A stretch of 64,000 bases of DNA from the NCBI RefSeq assembly GCF_036173125.1, contig NZ_CP108054.1, forward strand, positions 9,493,501 to 9,557,500. Reading direction: 5' to 3'. Below are positions 1 to 8,184 of the stretch, one piece after another. The notes beneath the pieces are model-generated. The model saw only the letters and a list, made by a program, of their open reading frames with translations, did not search any database and was not told the origin of the DNA. Position 1 is the first letter of the stretch. Each line of letters begins with the position of its first letter. This stretch comes from Streptomyces sp. NBC_00286. Its GTDB lineage: Bacteria; Actinomycetota; Actinomycetes; Streptomycetales; Streptomycetaceae. The translations under genes and the position numbers were made by a program.

Positions 1-1
1 G

Positions 2-808
2 CCCGGCACCCTCAGCTTCACCGAACTACCCGAGGGCCACAAAGACATCGAGATCTGGTTGCCGCACAACGAGACCACCGAACTCGTCGCCCTCCGCACC
101 GACGCCCCAGTCGAGCCCGTACCCGATCGAGGCCGCAAAGTCTGGCTGCACCACGGCAGTTCGATCAGCCACGGCTCCGACGCCGCTAGCCCCACCACCA
201 TCTGGCCCGCACTCGCCGCCTCCCTCGGCGGCGTGGAACTGATCAACCTCGGCCTGGCCGGCAGCGCCCTGCTCGACCCCTTCACCGCCCGCGCGATCCG
301 GGACACCCCCGCCGACCTGATCAGCCTCAAGCTCGGCATCAACGTGGTCAACGCCGACCTGATGCGCCTGCGCGCCTTCACCCCCGCCGTGCAGGGCTTC
401 CTCGACACCATCCGCGAGGGCCACCCCACCACACCACTGCTGATGGTCTCGCCCATCCTGTGCCCCATCCACGAGGACACGCCCGGCCCCGGCGCCTTCG
501 ACTTCGACGCCCTCGCCGCCGGAGAGCTGCGCTTCGTGGCCACCGGCGATCCTGCCGAGGTCCCCGCCGGGAAGCTGACGCTAGGCGTCATCCGGGAGGA
601 ACTCTCACGCATCGTGCGGCAGCGGTCGGCCGACGACCCGCACCTGCACTACCTCGACGGCCGCGACCTCTACGGCGAGCGGGACTTCGCCGAGCTGCCC
701 CTGCCCGACGACCTCCACCCCGACGCCGCCACCCACCGCCGCATCGGCGAACGCTTCGCCGACGCGGCCTTCAGCGCGGGCGGCCCCTTCACCGGCCACG
801 GCGCCTGA
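2..808 (+). CDS. SGNH/GDSL-type hydrolase, 5' end outside window
   Basis: The reading frame is already open at base 2, so the N-terminus lies upstream of the window. The visible part shows the tail of a beta-sandwich (IEIWLPHNETTEL) followed by an SGNH hydrolase domain. Block I is HHGSSISHGSDA with the presumed nucleophile serine, a GLAGSALLDPF stretch follows, and the C-terminal block PDDLHPDAATH should supply the catalytic Asp and His. This family hydrolyses esters of sugars or lipids; the substrate cannot be told from sequence. No signal peptide can be assessed because the start is missing. The two-part layout (sandwich plus SGNH) resembles carbohydrate or acyl esterases of actinomycetes. 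Confidence 0.8.
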   Translation, partial: PGTLSFTELPEGHKDIEIWLPHNETTELVALRTDAPVEPVPDRGRKVWLHHGSSISHGSDAASPTTIWPALAASLGGVELINLGLAGSALLDPFTARAIRDTPADLISLKLGINVVNADLMRLRAFTPAVQGFLDTIREGHPTTPLLMVSPILCPIHEDTPGPGAFDFDALAAGELRFVATGDPAEVPAGKLTLGVIREELSRIVRQRSADDPHLHYLDGRDLYGERDFAELPLPDDLHPDAATHRRIGERFADAAFSAGGPFTGHGA

Positions 809-1143
809 AGGCCACGTACGGTCGGGACCTCACGGACGCACAGCGGTGACGAGCCAGTAGCAGCCCGTCAGCCGTACGCCACTGTCCACGTTGCCGGGGG
901 TGGGTGGTGGGTCCGGGGTGTCCGGCGTATCCGTCGTGTCCGTCATGCCTTTCATGGTGGCGTACGGAGCGGAACCGACCTCGCTGAGCTGTGCGAATGG
1001 GCTCGTGGCCCCCGTTCGGGTGCGACTGATTCGTGAGAGGTCTCTATGAATTTCTGGGGTGTTTGAACACGGCGGGGCTCGGCTCCGTATGGGGGCAGGG
1101 GAAATTCTTGCCCGTGCCTCCGACGAACCGTAGGAGTACTCCC
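809..1143. other. intergenic region upstream of DUF1996 gene
   Basis: About 335 bases without a convincing gene. A short 12-bp palindrome GTGTTTGAACAC sits at 1059-1070 and may be an operator. On the minus strand a 38-codon frame ending at 830 is rich in Thr, Asp and Pro; it has no good ribosome binding site and is probably not coding. No clear terminator for the upstream hydrolase was found. Confidence 0.4.
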
Positions 1144-3228
1144 GTGAGACGCAACACGCGAAGACGCCCAACAGGCGCACGACGCACGACCTTTGCGGCG
1201 GCCGCGCTGATGCTGGGAGGAGGTGCGCTGGTAGCGGCGAACGTTTACGCCACGGCCACCGAGAGCGGCTCGGGTCAGCAGCCGAACCAGAACGACCAGG
1301 TACTGGCTTCGGGTGCCGCCACCATCGACTGCCCGGACGTCGGCAGTAAGTTGACGGCGGTCCCTGACCAGGCGAGGGCGGAGGTCGACAAGGAACTCGC
1401 CCTCCTCGACAAGCAGATCGCCGAGGCCTACCAGCGACTGCAGAACACGGCGCGGGCCCAGCTGCAGGACGCCGGCTTCGCCGACAACGCGATCATGAAT
1501 CCGCTGAAGGACAAGCGGACCGCGACGATCGACCGGATCGCCATCGCCATCGGACGTGTGGGGGAGAAGCCTCAGGGTCTTGAATCCCTTGCCGCCTGTA
1601 CGTTGCGCGCCACCGGGAACGAGGCCGGCGGCGGCGAGAACGGCGACCAGGGCGGCGACGGCCAGGACGCAGGCGACGCCAACCAGGGCGAACAGGGTCA
1701 GGACCAGAACCAGGGTGATGGCCAGGACCAGGACCAGGGCCAGGGCGAGCAGCAGGGCGACAACGGCGGTCAGGGCGGGAAGGCTCCCGTGGCCGCGGAC
1801 TACGTCGACATCAAGAACGTGCAGCCCAACGTGGCCCAGCCGCAGCAGCAGGCCAACGCATCCCGCGGCACCTTCACCACCAGCTGTGGCGTGAACGCCA
1901 ACGGCCTGTTCAACTCGGACAACATCATCGTGGCTCCCGGCGTCACCAACGGCGCCCACCACTTCCACGACTACATCGGCAACCAGGCCAACGACGCCTT
2001 CGCGAGCGACGAAGACCTGGCGAACGGCGAAACGACGTGCGTGGACCAGGGCGACAAGTCCACGTACTACTGGCCGGTGTTGCGTCTGCAGAACGGCGTG
2101 CAGGAGCAGGACGCGAACTCGCCGGGCGGCGGCCTCGAGGGCAACGTCGGTGAGATCGTGACGCCCAAGAAGGTGACCTTGAACTTTGTGGGTAACCCGC
2201 AGAGCAAGGTGACCGAGATGCCGCGACTGCTGCGCATCATTACCGGTGATGCCAAGGCCTTCGTCAACGGCACCGCGAACGCCAACGCCTCGTGGAGCTG
2301 CACCGGGTTCGAGGACCGGCAGCTGAAGGACAAGTACCCGCTCTGTCCCCAGGGCAGTGACGTGGTGCGCACCTTCAAGTTCCAGAGCTGCTGGGACGGC
2401 CGGAACATCGACAGCGCGAACCACCGCGCCCACGTGGCCTTCGCCGACGCCAACGGCAACTGTGGGAACGGCTTCCAGGCCATCCCGCAGCTGGTGCAGC
2501 GCATCGTCTACGACGTCGACGCGCCGAGCCTGAACGACGGCGGCCGTACGGTTCCGTTGTTCGCGGTGGACACTTTCCCAGAGCAGGTGCACAAGCCGGT
2601 CACGGACCACGGCGACTTCATCAACGTCTTCGACGAGGACCTGATGAAGGAGATGGTCGACTGCATCAACGCCGGCCGGAAGTGCGGCGTGGGCGGCGAC
2701 GCGGGTGCCGGCGGCGACGCGGGCGCAGGTGAGGAGCCGCAGGACAAGCCGACGGACAAGCCGACGGAGAAGCCTGACGACGGAGCCGGCGACAATGGCG
2801 GCGACGCCGGGAACGGCGGCAACGGCGGAGCGGATGCCGGTAACGGTGACAACGCCGGAGACGCCGGAGACAAGGACCCGCAGGAGCCGGCCACAAAGGC
2901 GCCGGACGCGGAACCCGAGGTCGGCGACGCGGCCACCAACCGCCCGGACCCCAAGGTGTACGCGACGCCCTCGCCCACCCAGGGCGATCAGGACGCGGCA
3001 CCGGCGGAGGGCTCGGACGACAACGGCAACGGAAGTGAAGGCGACTACAACAACGAGGCGCCGGACGTCAGTGGGAACGATCAGGCGGCCGGTGCAGAGA
3101 CCCAACCGCAGGGCGGTAGCGGCTCGCTCGCCGAGACGGGCACCCAGCTGTGGCCGGCCGCGGCCGGAGCGGTGCTCTTGATCTCCGGCTTCCTGCTCCT
3201 CCGCCGGATGAGGCGCAGTTCGTACTGA
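1144..3228 (+). CDS. Secreted, sortase-anchored DUF1996 protein
   Basis: Start GTG at 1144 is chosen because TAGGAG lies 7 bases upstream and the product (694 aa) then begins with a basic stretch and a hydrophobic signal segment ([20 protein letters not shown]). A low-complexity region rich in Gly, Gln, Asp and Asn follows (roughly residues 160-215), then a DUF1996 domain with [19 protein letters not shown] and [17 protein letters not shown] second Gly/Asp/Asn/Pro-rich linker leads to the sorting signal LAETG, a hydrophobic segment and [13 protein letters not shown] is the kind used by class E sortases of Streptomyces, so the protein should end up covalently bound to peptidoglycan with DUF1996 held outside by the linkers. 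DUF1996 proteins have been reported on fungal and bacterial surfaces, but their activity is poorly known. Confidence 0.85.
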   Translation: MRRNTRRRPTGARRTTFAAAALMLGGGALVAANVYATATESGSGQQPNQNDQVLASGAATIDCPDVGSKLTAVPDQARAEVDKELALLDKQIAEAYQRLQNTARAQLQDAGFADNAIMNPLKDKRTATIDRIAIAIGRVGEKPQGLESLAACTLRATGNEAGGGENGDQGGDGQDAGDANQGEQGQDQNQGDGQDQDQGQGEQQGDNGGQGGKAPVAADYVDIKNVQPNVAQPQQQANASRGTFTTSCGVNANGLFNSDNIIVAPGVTNGAHHFHDYIGNQANDAFASDEDLANGETTCVDQGDKSTYYWPVLRLQNGVQEQDANSPGGGLEGNVGEIVTPKKVTLNFVGNPQSKVTEMPRLLRIITGDAKAFVNGTANANASWSCTGFEDRQLKDKYPLCPQGSDVVRTFKFQSCWDGRNIDSANHRAHVAFADANGNCGNGFQAIPQLVQRIVYDVDAPSLNDGGRTVPLFAVDTFPEQVHKPVTDHGDFINVFDEDLMKEMVDCINAGRKCGVGGDAGAGGDAGAGEEPQDKPTDKPTEKPDDGAGDNGGDAGNGGNGGADAGNGDNAGDAGDKDPQEPATKAPDAEPEVGDAATNRPDPKVYATPSPTQGDQDAAPAEGSDDNGNGSEGDYNNEAPDVSGNDQAAGAETQPQGGSGSLAETGTQLWPAAAGAVLLISGFLLLRRMRRSSY

Positions 3229-3278
3229 GCACTGAGCTGAGTACTGAGCGCTGACGCCTTCGCTGGAAGGCACAGGAT

Positions 3279-3317
3279 GGCGACCGGACCTGCACCCGCA
3301 GGTCCGGTCGCCACTTT
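3279..3317 (+). terminator. Terminator after the DUF1996 gene
   Basis: A perfect 15-bp stem pairs 3279-3293 with 3298-3312 around a 4-base loop (ACCC), followed by ACTTTTCT. It starts about 50 bases after the stop codon of the DUF1996 gene and fits an intrinsic terminator. Confidence 0.85.
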
Positions 3318-3340
3318 TCTACCTTTGATCTTGGGCAGTG

Positions 3341-3359
3341 CTCCGCCCGCAGGGCGGAG
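3341..3359. repeat. Left-end hairpin of the IS element
   Basis: CTCCGCCC pairs with GGGCGGAG around the loop GCA. It lies 11 bases after the TTGAT pentamer, about where TnpA of this class binds a left-end hairpin. Confidence 0.55.
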
Positions 3360-3437
3360 GTGAAGCGCATCTGAGAACTGCTCTGACTTCGGCTGTGGGC
3401 ACGGATCCGCGCTGTTGACCGGCGCCCACGACGGCCG

Positions 3438-3866
3438 TCACACGGCGCGCTGCTGGTTCTCGATGTACTGGCGAACGACGGTCAGCGGCGCCCCGCCACA
3501 GCTTCCGGCGAAGTAGGAGTCGGATCAGAAGTGGCCGCCCCACAGGTAGCGGCGGACGTGAGCGTCGTACTCCTTGCGCAGGTAACGGGAGGAGACGCCC
3601 TTGATGGAGTTGACCAGCTTGGAGAGCTGGACCTTGGGCGGGTAGTGCACGAGCAGGTGGATGTGATCCTCTTCGCCGCTGAACTGCTTCAGTTCAGCCT
3701 CGAAGCCCTCGCAGACCTCTCGCATGATCTCTTCGCAGCGCGTCAGCATCTCACCTGTCATGGCCCCGCGCCGGTACTTGGTGACGAAGACCAAATGGAC
3801 ATGAAGATTGCAGACGACATGACGGCCAGTGCGGACATCGGTATTTGGACTCCAGCGCGGTGACAT
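3438..3866 (-). pseudogene. tnpA: IS200-type transposase TnpA, interrupted by a stop codon
   Basis: The product is a small Y1 HUH transposase. It shows RHVVCNLHVHLVFVTKYRR near the N-terminus, the metal-binding motif DHIHLLVHYPPK, and a late helix VSSRYLRKEY carrying the presumed nucleophile tyrosine. A TGA at 3525-3527 interrupts the frame after LWGGHF. The same frame continues without a break as SDSYFAGSCGGAPLTVVRQY to a stop at 3438-3440. Intact relatives read HFWSDSYFAG here, so one Trp codon (TGG) appears to have become TGA. The start is set at ATG 3866 (MSPRWSPNT, the usual family start), although the frame is open to a GTG at 3902. The truncated protein keeps the HUH and Tyr motifs, so residual activity cannot be excluded. 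Confidence 0.8.
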
Positions 3867-3981
3867 AGACGGAACGTCTTGCACCTGTACCGGATGGGCC
3901 ACGCGCTCGTCCCGGCTGCCGGAAGGGCAGTCGTCAGGCGCCCCCGCGGCGTCAAGCCCGCCACCGCAAGCTAGGAGGGAA

Positions 3982-4003
3982 TCTCCCGGCTACAGCCAGG
4001 AGA
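3982..4003. repeat. Right-end hairpin of the IS element
   Basis: TCTCCCGGCT (3982-3991) pairs with AGCCAGGAGA (3994-4003) with one mismatch, and CTTCAA follows. This looks like the hairpin usually found just after tnpB in actinobacterial IS605 elements, where the overlapping guide RNA of TnpB is made. No intact TnpB is present. Confidence 0.55.
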
Positions 4004-4014
4004 GCACTTCAAGC

Positions 4015-4842
4015 TCAGACCGGCACCGTAAGCGTGGCCGCGTAGCCCTTCTCGACGCTGCCCTCGACCGTGGCCATCTGCTGGTCGTAACCGTCGCTGA
4101 AGATCATGTCGCCCTCCAGGGAGAGCCGGCTCAGCTCCTGCACGCTCTGCTCGTAGCCGTCGCTCGCGTACACCGTGTCGCAGACGTCTTTCGGAAAGGC
4201 GAGCTGTGAAGTCGCCGTGATGGACGTGGCGTTGGTGGCGTCCTCCAGGCTGCCGTACACCTCGAAGTGGATGTGCGGCCAGCGTCCCGGGTAGCAGGCC
4301 GGGAAGATGCTGGTGAACGTGACCTTGCCCTTGGCGTCGGTCTCCTGCACGCCGCGCAGGTAGTTCTCCTCGGTGACGCCCTTGGAGTACAGCGAGTAGT
4401 TGCCCTCCCGGTCGCACTGCCAGAGGTAGACGGCCGCGCCCTCCTTCGGCGTATCGCAGCCGGAGGCGGCGTCGACGACGGTGAGCGTGATCGTCAGCGG
4501 TACGCCCTCCGCCTTGCCGCTCGCGGAGCCGAAGCTGGAGGTGATGTCCGAGCGGACGACGCCGCTTTCCTTGAGGACGTTGACGCCGTTGGACCCGTCG
4601 CCGGGGTAGGGCCCCGCCGTCTCCTCCGGGATGGTCTCGCAACTCGCCTCGGAGGTCCCCGAAGAGGCCGCCGATGGCGAGGCCGAGCTGGGTGAGGAGC
4701 CGGCGGTGGCCGGATCGTCGCTGCTGCAGCCCACCACCGGGACCAGACTCACGCCGGCCAGCAGCCGGATCATCTTGCGGCGGTGAAGCGTGGGGAGGTC
4801 GAAGGAGAGACCTCTGTCGTGGTCGTGGAGTTCTTCGCTCAT
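4015..4842 (-). CDS. Secreted intradiol ring-cleavage dioxygenase-like lipoprotein
   Basis: 275 aa. Residues 20-39 form a short signal with a basic start (HRRKMIRLL) and a lipobox ending VVGC (Cys39). A Ser/Ala/Pro-rich linker follows, then a beta-sandwich dioxygenase domain. The four expected Fe(III) ligands are visible: Tyr149 in NYSLYS, Tyr184, His190 and His192 in CYPGRWPHIHFE. The family motif YLRGVQETDAKGKV precedes them. Intradiol enzymes open catechol-type rings between the two hydroxyls using O2. The extracellular, membrane-tethered Streptomyces members act on lignin-like aromatics, so breakdown of plant phenolics is a reasonable guess. The IS element lies directly after the stop codon, so the gene's own terminator may have been displaced. 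Confidence 0.85.
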   Translation of the reverse strand: MSEELHDHDRGLSFDLPTLHRRKMIRLLAGVSLVPVVGCSSDDPATAGSSPSSASPSAASSGTSEASCETIPEETAGPYPGDGSNGVNVLKESGVVRSDITSSFGSASGKAEGVPLTITLTVVDAASGCDTPKEGAAVYLWQCDREGNYSLYSKGVTEENYLRGVQETDAKGKVTFTSIFPACYPGRWPHIHFEVYGSLEDATNATSITATSQLAFPKDVCDTVYASDGYEQSVQELSRLSLEGDMIFSDGYDQQMATVEGSVEKGYAATLTVPV

Positions 4843-4904
4843 TACTGCGCGCCTTTGCTCTTCCGTGTCGCCCGCTGGGTGTGCATGACAGTACGGGAGC
4901 CGTC

Positions 4905-5140
4905 TGTGAAGCCTCCACGAACCGCCTGTGCGTTTCCTGGGTCGGCGACTGCCGCGAGGAGGAGGTGCCCTCGCTGGTCCACAGCAGGCTCTTGCCGCCC
5001 GGGCTCCGGCGGATCGCCTCTGGGGCGACGGCCTTGGGGGCGAAGGGTTCGCCGTTGGTGTCGTTCAGCACGGTGGGGCCGTCGAGTGCGGGTTTGTCAT
5101 CGGCGAACTCGGCTCCGTCGAGCGGCAGTCGGAGGCGTTT
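4905..5140 (-). pseudogene. Fragment of an esterase-like phytase-family protein
   Basis: The minus-strand frame from about 5140 to 4919 reads LRLPLDGAEFADDKPALDGP, then GEPFAPKAVAPEAIRRSPGG and KSLLWTSEG. This resembles the 'esterase-like activity of phytase' beta-propeller proteins common in Streptomyces, which contain a similar EAIR..PDG..LWTSEG block. Only about 75 residues are recognisable. There is no start codon with a ribosome binding site, no signal peptide, and the family's remaining several hundred residues are missing. It lies between the dioxygenase and the kinase-fold gene and appears to be the relic of a deleted gene. Confidence 0.6.
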
Positions 5141-5213
5141 TGCACAACGCCCTCGCGTGACCCACCGGGGACGGTGACGCACCGGAGCCCGGTGAGCCAC
5201 CGCAAGGGGGGTC

Positions 5214-6164
5214 TCAGTAGGCCATGCCCCCGGCGAACGGCATCGTCTGCCACTGGTCGACGGACGGCTTCAAGTAGTCGAGCAGTACGGGCAATTGTGG
5301 CACCAGCGTGAGGGAGGCGATGACCCGCAGCATCCCCACGGCGTTCACGAAGCTCAGGACGTCCTCGTTCAGCGGCCTCATGCCGTTGCGCCGCGCGCCG
5401 CGGTTGTAGGCGGCTTCGAGGTCGGGCCCGAGGGCGGCCAGGTCCCACTCGACGGGGCCCAGAGTGATCAGTTCGAAGTCGGCGTAGAGGTCCCCGTCCG
5501 TCCCGGAGAAGATGTTCGCGGGCGGGGAGTCGCCGTGGACGGGCTGGAGGTCGATCCCCGGGAACCGTGTCTCGAACGCCGTGCGTGACCGCACGAGAGG
5601 CTCCAGGACCTGCCACTCGCGGCGTGCGCGGTCCAGATCGGCCGGACCGAGGAGGTCGGGGCGCTCCTCGAGCAGAGCGAGGCTTTCCTCGATGAACTGC
5701 GGTTCCGCCGACGACAGATACGACAGCCTGCCCGGGTATGCGCGCATCGCGGCATGCAGGTCGGCGGTGCTTTCCGAGTTCGCCACGTAGTCGGGCTCTT
5801 TGCCCCGGTCCTCCTCGACGAACTGCCAGAAGGTCATCGAGAACCCGTCGCGCTGAACGGGTTCCCGTGGCATGAGAGGGCTGGGAGGGATCACGGGGGT
5901 TCCCTGGTCTGCGAGCCACCGCGTCACGTCCAGTTCCGCCCGCTGGCGGCGCGCAAGGGATTCGAGGCTCGTGGAGCGCGGCAGGACGGTGGGAAGCCTG
6001 GCCACGACGGGTGAGGGCGCGAGGTGGACGACGACGGAGAAGACGTCGTGGAGGACGGAGGCATCTGTCACGGTGAGTCCGAGATCGCGGCCTGCTCCGA
6101 CCGCCGCGTCGACTGCGGCGGAGGTACGGCGGGCGGCCTGCTGTGGGGTCACGAAGTAGGTCAT
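5214..6164 (-). CDS. Aminoglycoside phosphotransferase (APH)-fold kinase
   Basis: 316 aa from ATG 6164. The catalytic loop is VHGDSPPANIF (His210, Asp212, Asn217) and the metal-binding DFG-equivalent is ADFE (Asp229), followed by GPVEWDLAAL. This is the standard APH/choline-kinase pattern. The N-lobe has a beta-rich start ([17 protein letters not shown]). Such enzymes phosphorylate small molecules: antibiotics, choline, homoserine or sugars. Nothing here identifies the substrate, so a resistance role should not be assumed. The ribosome binding site is weak. The gene is downstream of, and co-directional with, the ABC-F gene, but the two are separated by a 370-bp repeat-rich gap. Confidence 0.75.
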   Translation of the reverse strand: MTYFVTPQQAARRTSAAVDAAVGAGRDLGLTVTDASVLHDVFSVVVHLAPSPVVARLPTVLPRSTSLESLARRQRAELDVTRWLADQGTPVIPPSPLMPREPVQRDGFSMTFWQFVEEDRGKEPDYVANSESTADLHAAMRAYPGRLSYLSSAEPQFIEESLALLEERPDLLGPADLDRARREWQVLEPLVRSRTAFETRFPGIDLQPVHGDSPPANIFSGTDGDLYADFELITLGPVEWDLAALGPDLEAAYNRGARRNGMRPLNEDVLSFVNAVGMLRVIASLTLVPQLPVLLDYLKPSVDQWQTMPFAGGMAY

Positions 6165-6224
6165 GGCTCAGTCGTTCCAATCGTTGCAGGTGAATCTCTG
6201 ACGGATGGACGGGGCGAGGGGTAC

Positions 6225-6500
6225 AGAGCCCGCGTGGCGCTTGCGGGCGAGGGGCCAGGCCCCACCGGGCCAGGGCCCGCCGGGGCCAGAGCCCTGGTGC
6301 CGGCGCCCGCGTGTGCAACCCTCGCGCGGCGCTCGCGGGCGGAGGTCGCAGGCCCTACCGGGCCAGAGCCCTGGTGCCGGCGCCCGCGTGTGCGGCCCTC
6401 GCGCGGCGCTCGTGGGCGGATGCGGCCAGGGCCTTGGTCCAGGCCCGCGTGTGCGGCTCTCGCGCGGCGCTCGTGGGCGGAGGCCCACGCCTCCCGCGCC
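6225..6500. repeat. Degenerate tandem repeat array, about 63-77 bp units
   Basis: Between the ABC-F stop and the kinase start is a GC-rich array. The best two units start at 6284 and 6361 (77-bp period). Each contains GGCCAGAGCCCTGGTGCCGG, then CGCCCGCGTGTGC and CTCGCGCGGCGCTCG. A third, shorter and more diverged unit starts near 6424, and weaker traces lie at 6225-6283. The frames that stay open across it are Arg/Ala/Pro-rich by-products of the composition and are not called genes. Confidence 0.75.
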
Positions 6501-6534
6501 AGGGCACTTGCCCTCGGCCCGGCAGGGTCAGCAG

Positions 6535-8181
6535 TCAGCATCTGCGGCCGCCGCACAGCTCCAGTCGCTGTCCCGGGAACCGCTCGCGGAAGCCGCGGTC
6601 GTGCGAGACCGCGACCACCGCGCCCGGGTACTCCGCGAGTGCCGCCTCCAGGTCCTCGACCAGATCGAGCGCGATGTGGTTCGTCGGTTCGTCGAGTACG
6701 AGCAGGTCCGCGGGCCGCGTCACCAGGCTCGCGATCTGCAGCCGCCGCTGCTGCCCCGCCGACAGCGCCGCGACCGGGACGTGCAGGTCCTCCTCACGGA
6801 ACAGGCCCAGCGTCAGCAGCTGTTCGGCATACTCCTCTGACAGCCCGGGCCGCCCGTCCGCGAAGGCGGCGAGCAGCGGGAGCCGCGTCGAGCGCGCGGG
6901 CAGCTCCTGCGCCAGGTACCCGACCCGCGCGCAGCGGCGTACCGTGCCCGCGTCCGGCTCCAGGTCGCCCGCCAGGACGCGCAACAGCGTCGTCTTGCCC
7001 GCCCCGTTCTCGCCAGTGACCAGCAGCCGTTGCCCGGGCGCGATCGTCAACGGCCCGTCCAGACGCAGCCGTTCACCGACCGCTATGCCGTCGAACTCGA
7101 CGAGCGGGCTGTCGGCGGGACGCTCTCCGTCCGCCGCCGTCAGCGCCGCCGTGAACCGCAGCGGTTCCGGCGGCGCCGCCACCGGGTTGCGTCGCAGGTG
7201 GGCCAGCCGCTCCCGGACCGCCCGCACCTGCCCGCCGAGCTTCGCCTGGTGCGAGCGGCGGTGCTTGCCGAAGCCCTGCCGCGGGTCCTTGCCGGTGGTG
7301 GCCAGCCGCCTCCCGGCGGCCTCGAGCAACTCCTCGGTACGGGCCACCTCCTCGAGCCAGTCCGCGTACTCCTGTTCCGCACGGCGCCGGGCGGCGGCCT
7401 TCGCGGCGCGGTAGCCGGCCCAGCCGTTGCCGTACCGGTGCACTGTGCGCGTATCGCGGTCGACCTCGAGGATCGTGGTGGCGATGCGTTCCAGGAAGCC
7501 GCGGTCGTGGGTGACCGCGACAACGGTCCCGCGGTGCGCGCGCAGATGCTCCTCCAGCCAGTGAACCGCCGCTGCGTCGAGGTGGTTCGTGGGCTCGTCG
7601 AGGAGCAGCAGTTCGGGGGCGGCGGCCAGTACGCAGGCGAGCGCGAGCCGCGACTGTTCGCCGCCGGAGAGCGAGCCGAGCAGGCGGTCGCGGGTGATCC
7701 CGGCGAGCCCGAGCCCGTGCAGGGCGGCGTCGACGCGGGCATCCGCCTCGTATCCACCGCGTTCCTCGTACGCGGTCAACAGCTCGCCGTACGCGGCTAG
7801 TTCGTCCTCCGACGCCTCGCCGAGGTGTTCCTCCGCCGTGCGCAGCCGGCGTTCCATGCCGCGCAGTTCGGTGAGGGCGAGGTCGACGGCGTCCTGCACG
7901 GTGCAGCCCGGGTCGAGGTCGAGGGTCTGGGCGAGGTGGCCGGTGCCGCCGGGGAAACTGCCGGTGATCTCCCCGGCGTCCGGCACCTCTGCTCCGGCCA
8001 GCAGCCGCAGCAGAGTGGACTTGCCGGAGCCGTTCTCGCCGATGACGGCGGCCTTCTCGCCTGGGCGGACGGTGAAGGAGACCTGGTCGAGGATGGTCCG
8101 GGTGCCGTACGACTTGGTGACGTCCTTGACGGACAGCTGTGCCACGGGGGCGGGCACAGCGGTATGGGCGCGTTCGCGCAT
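6535..8181 (-). CDS. ABC-F ATP-binding protein, likely antibiotic resistance (ribosomal protection)
   Basis: 548 aa with two ABC domains and no membrane segments. Domain 1 has Walker A GENGSGKST, signature SLSGGEQSR and Walker [13 protein letters not shown]. Domain 2 has GENGAGKTT, ALSAGQQRR and LLVLDEPTNH. The linker between them is charged and helical (YADWLEEVARTEELLEAAGRR), as in ABC-F proteins that reach into the ribosomal exit-site tRNA region. The length and layout resemble the Streptomyces macrolide/lincosamide group (TlrC, CarA types). Which drug it protects against cannot be told. A possible inducible leader lies upstream (8185-8284). The ribosome binding site GGGAAAG at 8186-8192 is only moderate and can be sequestered by the leader RNA. 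Confidence 0.85.
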   Translation of the reverse strand: MRERAHTAVPAPVAQLSVKDVTKSYGTRTILDQVSFTVRPGEKAAVIGENGSGKSTLLRLLAGAEVPDAGEITGSFPGGTGHLAQTLDLDPGCTVQDAVDLALTELRGMERRLRTAEEHLGEASEDELAAYGELLTAYEERGGYEADARVDAALHGLGLAGITRDRLLGSLSGGEQSRLALACVLAAAPELLLLDEPTNHLDAAAVHWLEEHLRAHRGTVVAVTHDRGFLERIATTILEVDRDTRTVHRYGNGWAGYRAAKAAARRRAEQEYADWLEEVARTEELLEAAGRRLATTGKDPRQGFGKHRRSHQAKLGGQVRAVRERLAHLRRNPVAAPPEPLRFTAALTAADGERPADSPLVEFDGIAVGERLRLDGPLTIAPGQRLLVTGENGAGKTTLLRVLAGDLEPDAGTVRRCARVGYLAQELPARSTRLPLLAAFADGRPGLSEEYAEQLLTLGLFREEDLHVPVAALSAGQQRRLQIASLVTRPADLLVLDEPTNHIALDLVEDLEAALAEYPGAVVAVSHDRGFRERFPGQRLELCGGRRC

Positions 8182-8184
8182 GTC

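Larger units (their letters stand above)
3330..4012. mobile_element. Degenerate IS200/IS605-type element
   Basis: Proposed limits: a TTGAT pentamer at 3325-3329 precedes a hairpin at 3341-3359, and a second hairpin at 3982-4003 is followed by CTTCAA at 4007-4012. This matches the layout of IS200/IS605 elements, which have subterminal hairpins rather than terminal inverted repeats; TTGAT is the target of the ISDra2 member. Inside, a tnpA-like gene runs leftward and carries an in-frame stop. The space where tnpB would lie (rightward, 3' end near the right hairpin) is reduced to about 100 bases ending in a stop at 3972-3974. The element would be about 683 bp and non-autonomous. Its right end is 2 bases from the stop codon of the dioxygenase gene. 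The limits are inferred; no empty site was compared. Confidence 0.6.

Noticed and set aside
830..946. Short minus-strand Thr/Asp/Pro-rich frame in the gap before the DUF1996 gene
   Set aside because: No ribosome binding site or recognisable domain, and the composition fits chance in GC-rich DNA.
952..3273. Long minus-strand open frame opposite the DUF1996 gene
   Set aside because: Shadow of the coding strand produced by high GC third positions. Composition is Arg/Val/Gly-rich with no family, start or ribosome binding site.
3880..3974. Remnant of the TnpB C-terminus in the IS element
   Set aside because: The position suits tnpB, but the 30 or so residues visible show no TnpB motif, so it is not listed as a gene.
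5065..6318. Minus-strand frame spanning the kinase-fold gene and repeat array
   Set aside because: Arg/Pro-rich shadow of the kinase gene and the tandem repeat.
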